Assembly (NCBI RefSeq): GCF_023502145.1
Contig: NZ_JAMFLI010000009.1
Span: forward strand, 55,998-119,997
From: Craterilacuibacter sp. RT1T
GTDB lineage: Bacteria > Pseudomonadota > Gammaproteobacteria > Burkholderiales > Chromobacteriaceae
DNA length: 64,000 bases
Direction of reading: 5' to 3'
The notes under the pieces are model-generated. The model worked only from the letters and a program-made list of their open reading frames with translations, was not told where the DNA came from and ran no database searches. The position numbers and the translations under genes are program-made. This document shows, piece by piece, positions 47,044-55,185 of this stretch; position 1 is the stretch's first letter; every line of letters begins with the position of its first letter.

Positions 47044-48677
47044 ACGCTGAAACGCGCGATGGCGGTGTGCATACGCTCGGCCGCGCTGCTCACCTCTCCT
47101 GCCGCGCCGGCCACCTGACGGACGACCTGGCTGTTTTCCTCGGCCGCCTGCGCGACCGTCTCGACCTGCTGCGCAATCGCCTGATTGGCGGCGCTTTGTT
47201 CGGACAGCGCCAGGCTAATCCCTTCGACCTGCTCGAGAATCTGCTCGGCGTTGCCGCGCACCTCGCCGATCGCGGTTTGCGCCTCGCGCGCGCACGCGAC
47301 GCTCTGCGTAACCTGACCGACCGTCTTCTGCATCGACGCGACCGCCTGCTGCGTGCCGCTGCTCACCTCGCCCAGCAAGCTGCTGATCTCGCCGGTCGAC
47401 AGGCTGGTGCGCTCGGCCAGTTTCCTCACCTCATCGGCCACCACCGCGAAGCCACGCCCCTGCTCGCCGGCACGCGCAGCCTCGATCGCCGCGTTCAGCG
47501 CCAACAGGTTAGTCTGGTCGGCGATGTCGCGGATCACCTGCACCACCGAAGAAATCTTCTGCGCCTGCTCGTTCAACAGGCCCACCTCGGCCGCGCCGGC
47601 CTCGACGCTGCCGGCGACCTCGCCGATCTGGCCGACTGTCTGCCTGACCACCGCCTCGCCGTTATCCGCGCCCTCGCGCGCTTGCCGGGACTGCTGGTTT
47701 GCCTGCTGCGCGTTGTCGGTAATCTGCTGCACCGCGACCATCATCTGCTCGACAGTCGCCGCCATCGCCACCGATGCCTGGCTGGACTGCTCGGACACGG
47801 CCGCTACCTGCGTCGCCGACACCGATACCTCGGCGGCGAGCTTGCGAAAGCCGGCTACCTCGCCGCCCAAATCGCGGAAGGTCGCCGCCAGCGTGTCCAG
47901 CAGGCCGTTAAACGCATGCGCCATGCGGCCGACCTCGTCGTTGCGCGCGACCTTGACCCGCTGCCGGAAGTCGCCGTGCACGCTGGCCACCTCAATCATC
48001 TGGCTGACCGCCGCCAGTGGCGCGGTCACCGAACGCACGTTCAGGAGGGTGTACAGCAGGCCGCCGACCACACTCGCGAGCAACACACCCGAGAGCAGCA
48101 GTAACGTGCGCTGGTAGTCGGCCTGCGCCGCCGCGCGCGCCTCGGCGGCCACCCGTGCCTGCAGCGACACCAGCTCGCCAAGTACCTGCAAGGCCTCGTC
48201 CGCCTTACTGTCGTAGTCAACCTGCAGGGTCTTGAGCGCGGCCAGCTCCATCCCCGGCTGGCGCGCGCCGGCACGCAATTTCTCCAGTACCGGCAGACGT
48301 GCCTGCGTCAGCGCCTCGTAGCGTTTAACCAGCCCCGCCTCCTCTTCGGTCAGGCTGGTCGCCGTGTATTTTTTCCACAGTTCGGCGTTTTCGCCGATCT
48401 GCTTGCCGATATCGGCGTCAAGCCCCGCAATCGCGGCGAAATTTCCCCGCTCGTACTCGTCCAGCATGATGTAGGGCTTGACCAGCATCTCCTCGAGGTT
48501 GACCCGGACCTGGCCCAAATCCACCAGCGGCACGGTCCTGTCCTCGTACACGCTCGCCAGCGCCTGGTTGGCGTCCTTCAAGGCCAGCAAGCCCAGCGCG
48601 CCGACGACCAGCATGGCCGCCAGCAAGGCCAGCGATTGCCCGTAGAGCCGGGCGCTAATGGAAAGGCTTTTCTTCAT
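47040..48677 (-). CDS. Methyl-accepting chemotaxis protein, four-helix-bundle sensor (4)
   Basis: Protein of 545 aa. Its sensor differs from the other three receptors: after the first membrane helix ([20 protein letters not shown]) comes a helical 4HB_MCP-type domain of about 150 residues ([23 protein letters not shown] ... [18 protein letters not shown]), then a second helix ([22 protein letters not shown]), HAMP, and the signalling domain with the conserved tip. It lies between sco and the copper receptor and is divergent from the latter, so the intergenic RegA-type site may serve it as well. Ligand unknown. Confidence 0.93.
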   Translation of the reverse strand: MKKSLSISARLYGQSLALLAAMLVVGALGLLALKDANQALASVYEDRTVPLVDLGQVRVNLEEMLVKPYIMLDEYERGNFAAIAGLDADIGKQIGENAELWKKYTATSLTEEEAGLVKRYEALTQARLPVLEKLRAGARQPGMELAALKTLQVDYDSKADEALQVLGELVSLQARVAAEARAAAQADYQRTLLLLSGVLLASVVGGLLYTLLNVRSVTAPLAAVSQMIEVASVHGDFRQRVKVARNDEVGRMAHAFNGLLDTLAATFRDLGGEVAGFRKLAAEVSVSATQVAAVSEQSSQASVAMAATVEQMMVAVQQITDNAQQANQQSRQAREGADNGEAVVRQTVGQIGEVAGSVEAGAAEVGLLNEQAQKISSVVQVIRDIADQTNLLALNAAIEAARAGEQGRGFAVVADEVRKLAERTSLSTGEISSLLGEVSSGTQQAVASMQKTVGQVTQSVACAREAQTAIGEVRGNAEQILEQVEGISLALSEQSAANQAIAQQVETVAQAAEENSQVVRQVAGAAGEVSSAAERMHTAIARFSV

Positions 48678-48807
48678 GACTTACACCTCGCGAAATTAGT
48701 GCAATACACCTAATTCCATCTTGCCACACAAATGACATAGCAATAATGTGAATAACACTTTCCGCACCAAAGTGTTGCACTGCCGCACCAGAACGAGACA
48801 TGCCCCT

Positions 48808-48822
48808 GCGACATTCGGTCGC
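48808..48822. promoter_or_regulatory. Perfect RegA/RegR-type operator upstream of the copper receptor
   Basis: GCGACATTCGGTCGC matches the Bradyrhizobium RegR box GNG(A/G)C(A/G)TTNNGNCGC at all specified positions. It lies 62 bases before the receptor ATG and about 130 bases before the divergent chemoreceptor start. CATAAT at 48830-48835 is a possible -10 element for the receptor, placing the box around -35 where an activator could contact polymerase. Confidence 0.6.
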
Positions 48823-48884
48823 ATTCCCGCATAATGCAAAGGGCATTAAGGTGACGGCCAATCCCATCACCCTACGGAGCCTCG

Positions 48885-50837
48885 ATGTCCCGCCGCCCGC
48901 TCGTCCTGCTGCCATTCACGCTCGCCCTGTCTAACGTGTGGGCGGCCGACCCGGCCGCCGCCTTGCTCGACGAGATCGTCGTCACCGCCGCACGCAGCAT
49001 CAGTCCATTAACCGTCACCGCCGACCCGCAGGCACCGCGCCGGCCTATTGCTGCGGCCGATGCCGCCGATTTTCTCAAGACCATCCCCGGCATGAGCGCC
49101 ATCCGCAAAGGCGGCGCCTCGGCCGACCCATTGCTGCGCGGCCTCGGTGGTTCACGCTTGGCAATGCTGGCCGATGGCAGCTTTCTCTATGGCGGATGCG
49201 GCGGACGCATGGACCCGCCCACCGCCTATATCGCGCCGACTGCCTATGATCTGGTGACCGTGATCAAGGGGCCGCAGTCGGTCAAATACGGCATGGGGCT
49301 GATTACCGGTGCGGTCAATTTCGAACGCAGCACCGAGCCCTTTGCCCAAGCCGGCATACGCTTGAACGCATCCGCCGTAGGCGGCAGTTTTGACCGCAAC
49401 GATGAATGGCTGGATGCGACCTTCGGCAGCACCTTGGGCTATGTGCGCGCCATCGGCAGCCAGGCGCATGGCGGCGACTACAAGGATGGCAATGGCGACA
49501 AGGTGCACTCGGCTTTCGAACGCCGCAGTGCGACGGTGATTGCCGGCCTGACGCCGGACGAGGACAGCACGCTGGAAATCTCGGCCGACCGCAGTCGCGG
49601 TGAAGCCGCCTACGCCGACCGCTCGATGGACGGCAGCGTCTTCGACCGCGACGCGTGGGCCATCAAGGCCGAGCGGCGCAATATCGCACCATGGCTCAGC
49701 GCGCTACGCGCCGAATACGGCCACAGCGATGTCGACCATGTGATGGACAACTTCAGCCTGCGTCCGCAGCCGGGCATGAAGATGCTGAGCAACCCCGACC
49801 GCACGACCGACAGCGCACAAATTGCAGCCGACCTCAGGCTGGGCACTGCTCCACTCACCGTCGGAGCAAACTGGCAACGGGACGACCATCGCTTGCGCAA
49901 GGGGCTGAATTACACCGCCCAAGCGCGCACAGCCGACCAAAGCTTTGACAGTGCCGGTTTCTTCGCCGAAGGCAGTCTGTCGCTGGGCGCAGGTAGCCGC
50001 CTCGTCGCCGGTCTGCGTCATGACCGCGTCGATGCGCGCTACGACGCGGGCTTTGCCAATTTGCTGCTGCGCAATACCGAACAGCGCTACCAGCTGAACT
50101 CGGGCTTCGCCCGGCTGGAAAGCCGCTACGGACACTGGACGCCTTTTGTCGGTCTGGGACAAGCCCAGCGGGCGCCGGACTTCTGGGAGCGCAACAAGAG
50201 CACGCTTGGCAATCTGCCGCTGAGAAAGGAAAGCAATACCGAGCTCGATTTCGGCACGCTGTATAACAGCGGTGCGCTGGAAGCCTCATTCTCGGGCTAT
50301 CTGTCGCGCATCGACGACTTTATCCTGATTCAGACCGATGACCCCAAGGTCGGCGCGCGCAACGTCGATGCCCGTCGCGCCGGTTTCGAAGCCGAGGCCA
50401 ACTGGCGCTTCGCGCAAAACTGGCACTTGGGCGCAACGCTGGCCTATGCCTGGGGCGAGAACCGCAGTGACGGCACGGCGCTGGCGCAAACGCCGCCACT
50501 GGAAGGATTGCTGACGCTGGGCTGGGAAAACGACAGGCTGGCACTGGCCGCCCAGATGCGCGGTGTGGCCCGCCAGGGGCGCGTGGCACCGGGCCAGGGC
50601 AATATTGTCGGCACCGATCTGGGCGAAACCGCCGGCTTCGCGACGGTGGGCCTGAAGGCGGGCTGGAAGTTGAACAAGGCGGTGCTGGTGTCAGCCGGCA
50701 TCGATAACCTGTTCGACAAGGCTTATGCCGAGCACCTGAGTAAGGCAGGCTATGATGTCGCCGGCTACGAACGGACTTTGCAAGTCAACGAACCCGGCCG
50801 TACCTTATGGCTGAAGGTGCAAGGTAGCTGGCTTTGA
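48885..50837 (+). CDS. TonB-dependent copper receptor, OprC/NosA family
   Basis: Protein of 650 aa: signal peptide ending NVWAAD, a short N-terminal segment with EIVVTAARS (TonB box region), the plug domain with LKTIPGMSAIRKGGASADPLLRGLGGSRLAMLAD, and a 22-strand barrel ending in RTLWLKVQGSWL with C-terminal aromatic. The plug signature YGGCGGRMDPPTAYI is characteristic of the OprC/NosA copper receptors. CGGAG lies 5 bases before ATG 48885. Copper import would feed the Sco chaperone and copper oxidases or nitrous oxide reductase; a RegA-type box is upstream. Confidence 0.93.
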   Translation: MSRRPLVLLPFTLALSNVWAADPAAALLDEIVVTAARSISPLTVTADPQAPRRPIAAADAADFLKTIPGMSAIRKGGASADPLLRGLGGSRLAMLADGSFLYGGCGGRMDPPTAYIAPTAYDLVTVIKGPQSVKYGMGLITGAVNFERSTEPFAQAGIRLNASAVGGSFDRNDEWLDATFGSTLGYVRAIGSQAHGGDYKDGNGDKVHSAFERRSATVIAGLTPDEDSTLEISADRSRGEAAYADRSMDGSVFDRDAWAIKAERRNIAPWLSALRAEYGHSDVDHVMDNFSLRPQPGMKMLSNPDRTTDSAQIAADLRLGTAPLTVGANWQRDDHRLRKGLNYTAQARTADQSFDSAGFFAEGSLSLGAGSRLVAGLRHDRVDARYDAGFANLLLRNTEQRYQLNSGFARLESRYGHWTPFVGLGQAQRAPDFWERNKSTLGNLPLRKESNTELDFGTLYNSGALEASFSGYLSRIDDFILIQTDDPKVGARNVDARRAGFEAEANWRFAQNWHLGATLAYAWGENRSDGTALAQTPPLEGLLTLGWENDRLALAAQMRGVARQGRVAPGQGNIVGTDLGETAGFATVGLKAGWKLNKAVLVSAGIDNLFDKAYAEHLSKAGYDVAGYERTLQVNEPGRTLWLKVQGSWL

Positions 50838-50848
50838 TACCGGAAGGG

Positions 50849-50876
50849 GGCGGCAGCCTGCCAACAGGCTGTCGCC
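50849..50876. terminator. Hairpin between convergent copper receptor and small membrane protein genes
   Basis: GGCGGCAGCCTG (50849-50860), loop CCAA, CAGGCTGTCGCC (50865-50876), a 12-bp stem with one G-U pair. There is no T-run on the plus strand. It is probably a bidirectional transcript end. Confidence 0.65.
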
Positions 50877-50882
50877 ACGAAC

Positions 50883-51125
50883 CTATTTCTTGCGCGTTAA
50901 CGCGCGCCAGATAAACCACAACGCAACAATGCCGGCTGCCGGCATCAGAAACCAGCTCCAGCTCTCCCCCGGCTGCGACCAGAATGCCGGCGCCGAAGTC
51001 CCCACCTCGGCGCCGGCGATCGCATGGATATTCTCCACGACTGCGGAAGCCTCGCTGCTAGCCTGGCTAGCCATAGACCACAGGGCGGCGGACAAGCCGC
51101 AAAGGTATGGGTAGGTTCTGCGCAT
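50883..51125 (-). CDS. Small secreted/membrane-anchored protein, unknown
   Basis: Protein of 80 aa that I do not recognise. It has a signal peptide (MRRTYPYLCGLSAALWSMASQASS), a short periplasmic segment of about 25 residues, and a C-terminal membrane helix (WFLMPAAGIVALWFIWRAL) followed by TRKK. ATG 51125 is chosen for AGGAG 6 bases upstream. It is convergent with the copper receptor. Composition and topology resemble small respiratory or copper-oxidase accessory proteins, but there is no metal-binding motif; function open. Confidence 0.7.
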   Translation of the reverse strand: MRRTYPYLCGLSAALWSMASQASSEASAVVENIHAIAGAEVGTSAPAFWSQPGESWSWFLMPAAGIVALWFIWRALTRKK

Positions 51126-51215
51126 CGCGTACTCCTTTATCATCCATTGGCACAAGTCATATCAGCATATGCATAAAAAACCGCTCGTGCCGCGCCATCC
51201 TCATTGCTGGCAGAC

Positions 51216-51244
51216 AAAAAAAGAGGCCTCCCTTGCAGGAGGCC
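51216..51244 (-). terminator. Rho-independent terminator of the sensor kinase operon
   Basis: On the minus strand GGCCTCC and GGAGGCC form a perfect 7-bp stem with a 6-base loop and seven T after it (A-run 51216-51222 on the plus strand). It follows the histidine kinase gene by about 85 bases. Confidence 0.88.
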
Positions 51245-51328
51245 AACAATACTTTGGATACATCGCCATACAGCATGACACATCTTGCCGGCACGGCCCA
51301 TGCGACGGATTGTCGCAGCCGCTCAGGC

Positions 51329-52681
51329 TCAAGCCGGCTTGATACAGGCTGCCAGCCCGCCTTCGGCGCGGTTTTCCAGTTCCAAACGCAGGCCATGCAA
51401 TTCGGCCACACGCTCGACAATGGATAGCCCCAGACCGCTGCCCAGTTGTTCCTGCCCCGGCGGACGGAAAAAACGCTCGCGTATGCGCGGCATCAGTTCC
51501 GGCGCAATGCCTGGCCCCCTATCCTGCACCGTAATGGCATTGGCACCGGCCAGCAGCACTACCTCGCCCCCGGCTTGCGAATAACGGATGGCATTGTCGG
51601 CCAGATTGCGCAGCATCAGCGTCAGCAAGGTTTCATCTCCTTGCAGCGGCAAAGCGTGAGCCGGATCACCGGACAAGCTCAGGCTGACACCGCGCTCGGC
51701 GGCGTAGCCTGCCGCATCATCCAGCACATGCTGCAACACCCGCTGCCAGTTGACTGCTTGTGCATTTTGCGGCCCGGCCATCGGGTCGAGCCGGGTCAGT
51801 GCCAATAGCTGATTGACCAGACGCGAGGCACGGTCGACGCCGACTTCCAGTTGCGCGAGTGCCCGCGCCTGCTCTGCCGCTGGCAAGCCCAGTTGCGCGA
51901 CCTCGGCCTGAATCTTCAATGCCGCCAGCGGCGTTCTCAACTCGTGAGCGGCATCGGCGGTAAAGCGGCGTTCACGCGACAGCGTATCGGCCATGCGTCC
52001 GATCAGGCGGTTAAGCGCAAGCAGCATGGGCGCAGCCTCGGCCGGCACATCGGCGTCGACCGGTGTTGCATCATCCAGCTGGCGGCTATGCAATTGCTCG
52101 GCTACGCGGCGAAACGGCAGCAAGCGCCGGGTCAGGGTCAGCCACAACACCAGCAACAACAAGGGCAAAGCCAGCAACCACGGCAGTAACTGCGCCAGCA
52201 GGATTTCGCGCGCGACCTCATTACGAAAGGAGAGCTGCTGCCCGACTGCCGCGATGCGGTGCCCGTCCGGCATGGGCAGATAGAGCACGCGCCAGTTATC
52301 GCCATCAAGCGACACATTATAAAAACCATGCTGCCCGTCCGGCGGTGCAAAGCCCTGGTCTTCGCCATCGGAAAACACCACCCGCCCCTCATCATCCCAG
52401 ACGATAAAAGACAGGGCATCATCCTCCAGATTGCCACGTTGCCCTTTCGGTAATTGCTTGGGCAAAAGCGCCTTGCCGCGCGGCAGACGCGCGCCGTCCT
52501 CGTCAAAGTCATGCAGATCAGCCGCCAATAATTGCCGGGCAAACTGGATTTGCTGGGTATCGAATAATTCGTCGATCTCATGGCGCACCTGCAGCCAGGC
52601 CACAGCGGAACTGCCGCCCCAGATCAGCAAGATGGCGGCGGCAACCGTCAGCATCACCTGCAGGCGCAAACTCTTGCTCAC
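51329..52681 (-). CDS. Sensor histidine kinase, PmrB/QseC type
   Basis: Protein of 450 aa from GTG 52681 (4-base overlap with the regulator gene). Two membrane helices (about 10-30 and 163-185) flank a periplasmic domain of about 130 residues with [11 protein letters not shown] and [17 protein letters not shown], similar to QseC/PmrB sensors. HAMP-like linker, H-box [20 protein letters not shown]-box [12 protein letters not shown]-boxes DRGPGI and [12 protein letters not shown]. It phosphorylates the regulator encoded just upstream. Signals for this family include cationic peptides, iron and quorum molecules; the ligand is not predictable. Confidence 0.92.
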   Translation of the reverse strand: MSKSLRLQVMLTVAAAILLIWGGSSAVAWLQVRHEIDELFDTQQIQFARQLLAADLHDFDEDGARLPRGKALLPKQLPKGQRGNLEDDALSFIVWDDEGRVVFSDGEDQGFAPPDGQHGFYNVSLDGDNWRVLYLPMPDGHRIAAVGQQLSFRNEVAREILLAQLLPWLLALPLLLLVLWLTLTRRLLPFRRVAEQLHSRQLDDATPVDADVPAEAAPMLLALNRLIGRMADTLSRERRFTADAAHELRTPLAALKIQAEVAQLGLPAAEQARALAQLEVGVDRASRLVNQLLALTRLDPMAGPQNAQAVNWQRVLQHVLDDAAGYAAERGVSLSLSGDPAHALPLQGDETLLTLMLRNLADNAIRYSQAGGEVVLLAGANAITVQDRGPGIAPELMPRIRERFFRPPGQEQLGSGLGLSIVERVAELHGLRLELENRAEGGLAACIKPA

Positions 52682-53340
52682 GCCTCGCTCCCCAGCGTAT
52701 AGCCGACACCGCGCACGGTGCGTATCACCTGACTACCCAGCTTTTTGCGCAGGTGATGGACATGCACTTCCAGCGCATTACTCTCGACATCCTTATCCCA
52801 GCCGTACAATTTTTCCTCTATGCGCTCTTTGGGCAGGATACGGCCGCTATTCGCCATCAATAACTCCAGCAGGGTGAACTCGCGCGCCGTCAGTTCAATT
52901 TCGCGCCCGGCCTGCACCACCTTGTGTGCCATCGGGTCCAGGGTGATATCACCCTGGGTAAAGATGGGCGAGCTTTGCCCGTGATGACGACGAATCAGCG
53001 CGCGCAAGCGCGCCGCCACCTCGGCCAGCGCAAACGGCTTGGCCAGATAATCATCAGCCCCGGCATCCAGACCGCCGACCCGGTCATGCAGTGCATCGCG
53101 CGCAGTCAGTACCAGCACCGGTTCCGCCCGGCCGGCCTTGCGCCACGCCGCCAGGATGTCCATGCCGTCCATGCCGGGCAGGCCCAAGTCCAGCACCACG
53201 GCGTCGTAAGGCGCAGCCGACAGTGCCGCGAATGCTTCGCGCCCATCGCGAAACCAGTCGGTAGTAAAGCCCAAGGCGGTCAAGCCGATTTTCAGCCCGT
53301 CGCCAATCAGTCCATCATCTTCTACCAGCAACACCCGCAT
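52678..53340 (-). CDS. OmpR-family response regulator, PmrA/QseB type
   Basis: Protein of 220 aa. Receiver domain with acidic pocket (VEDD), D51 in [14 protein letters not shown] and K in VLTARDA and DDYLAKPF. Winged-helix DNA-binding domain ends [33 protein letters not shown], the QseB/PmrA pattern. It follows the cytochrome b561 gene by 27 bases and precedes the kinase. PmrA regulators typically control eptA, present 2 kb away in this window. Confidence 0.93.
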   Translation of the reverse strand: MRVLLVEDDGLIGDGLKIGLTALGFTTDWFRDGREAFAALSAAPYDAVVLDLGLPGMDGMDILAAWRKAGRAEPVLVLTARDALHDRVGGLDAGADDYLAKPFALAEVAARLRALIRRHHGQSSPIFTQGDITLDPMAHKVVQAGREIELTAREFTLLELLMANSGRILPKERIEEKLYGWDKDVESNALEVHVHHLRKKLGSQVIRTVRGVGYTLGSEA

Positions 53341-53367
53341 ACTGCCTCCTTGATTATCCTGCCTCGC

Positions 53368-53916
53368 TTACGGCCGTTTACGCCGATACGCCTTGACGCC
53401 AGTCACCATCGCCCGCGGCAGATTGATCCCTTCTATATGACTCATCAGCAAGGCCGCCAAAATATGCACGCCGGCCAGTGCCATCAGACTATTGGCGATA
53501 AGCTCATGGGTATTTTCCAGCCACTCCTCGCCCCAGAAGGCATCGGTTCCCATCATATAACCGCTCAGGCCTAGCCCGAATACCAGCGCCATCAGCGCCA
53601 GCATCATCAGGGCACCTGCCGGATTATGCCCCGGATGCGGGTCGGGCTCGCCCGTCTTCATACGCTGCCAGTGTGCTAGCAGACGCGGTCGGGTCGGCCA
53701 GAAGTCGGCAAAACGGGCATGGCGCGAACCGACAAAGCCCCAGACGATACGCAGCACAATCAGGCTGGTGGCAAGATAACCGGTCCAGCGATGCCCCGCA
53801 GCACCGTCTTCCAGTACAAACAGATTCAAAGCAATGCACAACACCAGCGCCCAGTGAAACAGGCGCACCAGCGGATCCCATACCCGTACCCGGGCCAGCG
53901 TATCGTTTGCCTGCAT
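53368..53916 (-). CDS. Cytochrome b561 family protein
   Basis: Protein of 182 aa with four membrane helices and the cytochrome b561/Ni-Fe hydrogenase b-type layout. Candidate haem ligands are His in LVRLFHWALVL (helix 1), GHRWTGY, WLENTHELIANSLMALAGVHILAALLMSHIEG. ATG 53916 has AGGAGG 6 bases upstream. It heads the operon with the two-component genes. These cytochromes are often found with PepSY proteins and PmrAB/QseBC regulators; they may pass electrons to a periplasmic acceptor. Confidence 0.9.
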   Translation of the reverse strand: MQANDTLARVRVWDPLVRLFHWALVLCIALNLFVLEDGAAGHRWTGYLATSLIVLRIVWGFVGSRHARFADFWPTRPRLLAHWQRMKTGEPDPHPGHNPAGALMMLALMALVFGLGLSGYMMGTDAFWGEEWLENTHELIANSLMALAGVHILAALLMSHIEGINLPRAMVTGVKAYRRKRP

Positions 53917-53947
53917 TACATACCTCCTGCAAAAAAAGGGGATAGCC

Positions 53948-54057
53948 CCATTGCAAGTTGGCGCAGACAGGCTTTGGGTTTGGTATCCGCAGCGGGGGAC
54001 GGGTGGCTGACGCATAAAGAGCGTGCAACACACGCCATAAACACCAACTTGCAATGG
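53948..54057. repeat. 14-bp perfect inverted repeat upstream of the cytochrome b561 operon
   Basis: CCATTGCAAGTTGG (53948-53961) and CCAACTTGCAATGG (54044-54057) are exact reverse complements, 82 bases apart, in the promoter region of the cytochrome-regulator-kinase operon. They could be two operators for DNA looping or a long-range RNA stem. Confidence 0.7.
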
Positions 54058-54070
54058 CCACATAAACAAG

Positions 54071-54092
54071 AAAAAAGGGCGCCATCGCGCCC
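54071..54092 (-). terminator. Rho-independent terminator after the PepSY gene
   Basis: On the minus strand GGGCGC and GCGCCC form a stem with a 4-base loop followed by six T (A-run 54071-54076 on the plus strand), about 24 bases after the PepSY stop codon. Confidence 0.88.
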
Positions 54093-54115
54093 TCCGGTCA
54101 TAGCCCTTACACCGT

Positions 54116-54385
54116 TCAATTCCCGATTTCGGATTTCACGGCCTTGCCGGAAACGGTGTCGAAATAGATCTCGGCTTTCTTGCCATCCTTGGTCTTGCCA
54201 TACATCTCGTAGCAGTTGCCATCAACCTTGAACTTCTTGATGGTGTAACCATCGGCCTCCAGCTTTTTCTTGAAGTCGGCTTCCTTGATCCACTGGTCTT
54301 TCGGATGGGCATCGCACTTGGCACCGGCAAAAGCGGCAGTCGAAGCGAAACCGGCCATCATGGCAACGAGCAGCAATTTTTTCAT
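54116..54385 (-). CDS. Periplasmic PepSY-domain protein
   Basis: Protein of 89 aa: signal peptide MKKLLLVAMMAGFASTAAFA, then one PepSY domain (KEADFKKKLEADGYTIKKFKVDGNCYEMYGKTKDGKKAEIYFDTVSGKAV), with two Cys that may pair. ATG 54385 is preferred (AGGA 8 bases upstream); ATG 54394 is the alternative. The gene lies upstream of cytochrome b561 but has its own terminator. PepSY/cytochrome b561/PmrAB sets recur in beta- and gammaproteobacteria; the PepSY protein may modulate the sensor or the cytochrome. Confidence 0.88.
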   Translation of the reverse strand: MKKLLLVAMMAGFASTAAFAGAKCDAHPKDQWIKEADFKKKLEADGYTIKKFKVDGNCYEMYGKTKDGKKAEIYFDTVSGKAVKSEIGN

Positions 54386-54459
54386 GATCTTCATCCTGGG
54401 TTGAGGCCACCTGTCCCGGTGGCGTGATGTCATTACACACCCGCAGCCTTAACCCAAGC

Positions 54460-55182
54460 TTAAGCAAAATGATTTTTTTGATGCAGCACATGCATCACGT
54501 CGTAAAGTGCAAACACCACCACACACACCAGCCATACCACCCAGCCGCTCCACAGATTGTGACTCAGAAAATGCGCGCCACGCACCATCTGCCCGGCCCC
54601 CATCAAGGCACCGGCCAATAACCCCGCCATCAGCCAGCCGTACGCGCGCGCGCGATGACTGTCGCGATAAAAAAGATAGCCGGCCATTAAAGCGAAACCG
54701 CCGGACGCATGCCCGCCGGGAAAACAATGCCCCGGCCCGGGATGGGCCGAAACTTCGCCAAAGATAGTGAATAACTCGGCCGAGCCGCCAAACTGGGTCA
54801 GGCTCCACGGGCAGGAATGCGGGCTGGCGGCTTTAAGCAGCGACACGGCCAGCGTGGCCAGCGCCATCGCCATGCCCGTCGTGAAGATGCGAGCGTCGCG
54901 CTGGCGTACCCCTTGGGCCAGCCAGTACAGCGCAATGCCAATCACCGCATACTTGGCCAGACGGTGACTCACCCAGTCCAGCCACACGCTGTCTTTCAAT
55001 ACAAAACTGCCAGAGACCGGGTCATACGCCAGCGTGGCCAACCACAAATCCAGGCTGGTAAAACGGTTCAGCACCCAAAACAAGAGCGCCAGAGCCGCCA
55101 GCACCATGCCCTGCGTCAGATAAAACGCCCGCTGGTCGCCGCTGGCAAGCGGCACGGACAGCGGCAAAATCTCGGTGCGCAT
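54460..55182 (-). CDS. PAP2-family membrane phosphatase, LpxE-like context
   Basis: Protein of 240 aa with about six membrane helices. The three PAP2 motifs are present in order: K-rich motif around SLLKAASPHSCPW, CFPGGHASGGFALMAG (motif PSGH variant with the general acid His), and RGAHFLSHNLWSGW (motif 3 with catalytic His). It starts 3 bases after the eptA stop, so the two genes form an operon. Lipid A 1-phosphatase (LpxE) or undecaprenyl pyrophosphate phosphatase are both possible; the eptA linkage favours lipid A. Confidence 0.87.
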   Translation of the reverse strand: MRTEILPLSVPLASGDQRAFYLTQGMVLAALALLFWVLNRFTSLDLWLATLAYDPVSGSFVLKDSVWLDWVSHRLAKYAVIGIALYWLAQGVRQRDARIFTTGMAMALATLAVSLLKAASPHSCPWSLTQFGGSAELFTIFGEVSAHPGPGHCFPGGHASGGFALMAGYLFYRDSHRARAYGWLMAGLLAGALMGAGQMVRGAHFLSHNLWSGWVVWLVCVVVFALYDVMHVLHQKNHFA

Positions 55183-55185
55183 TGA

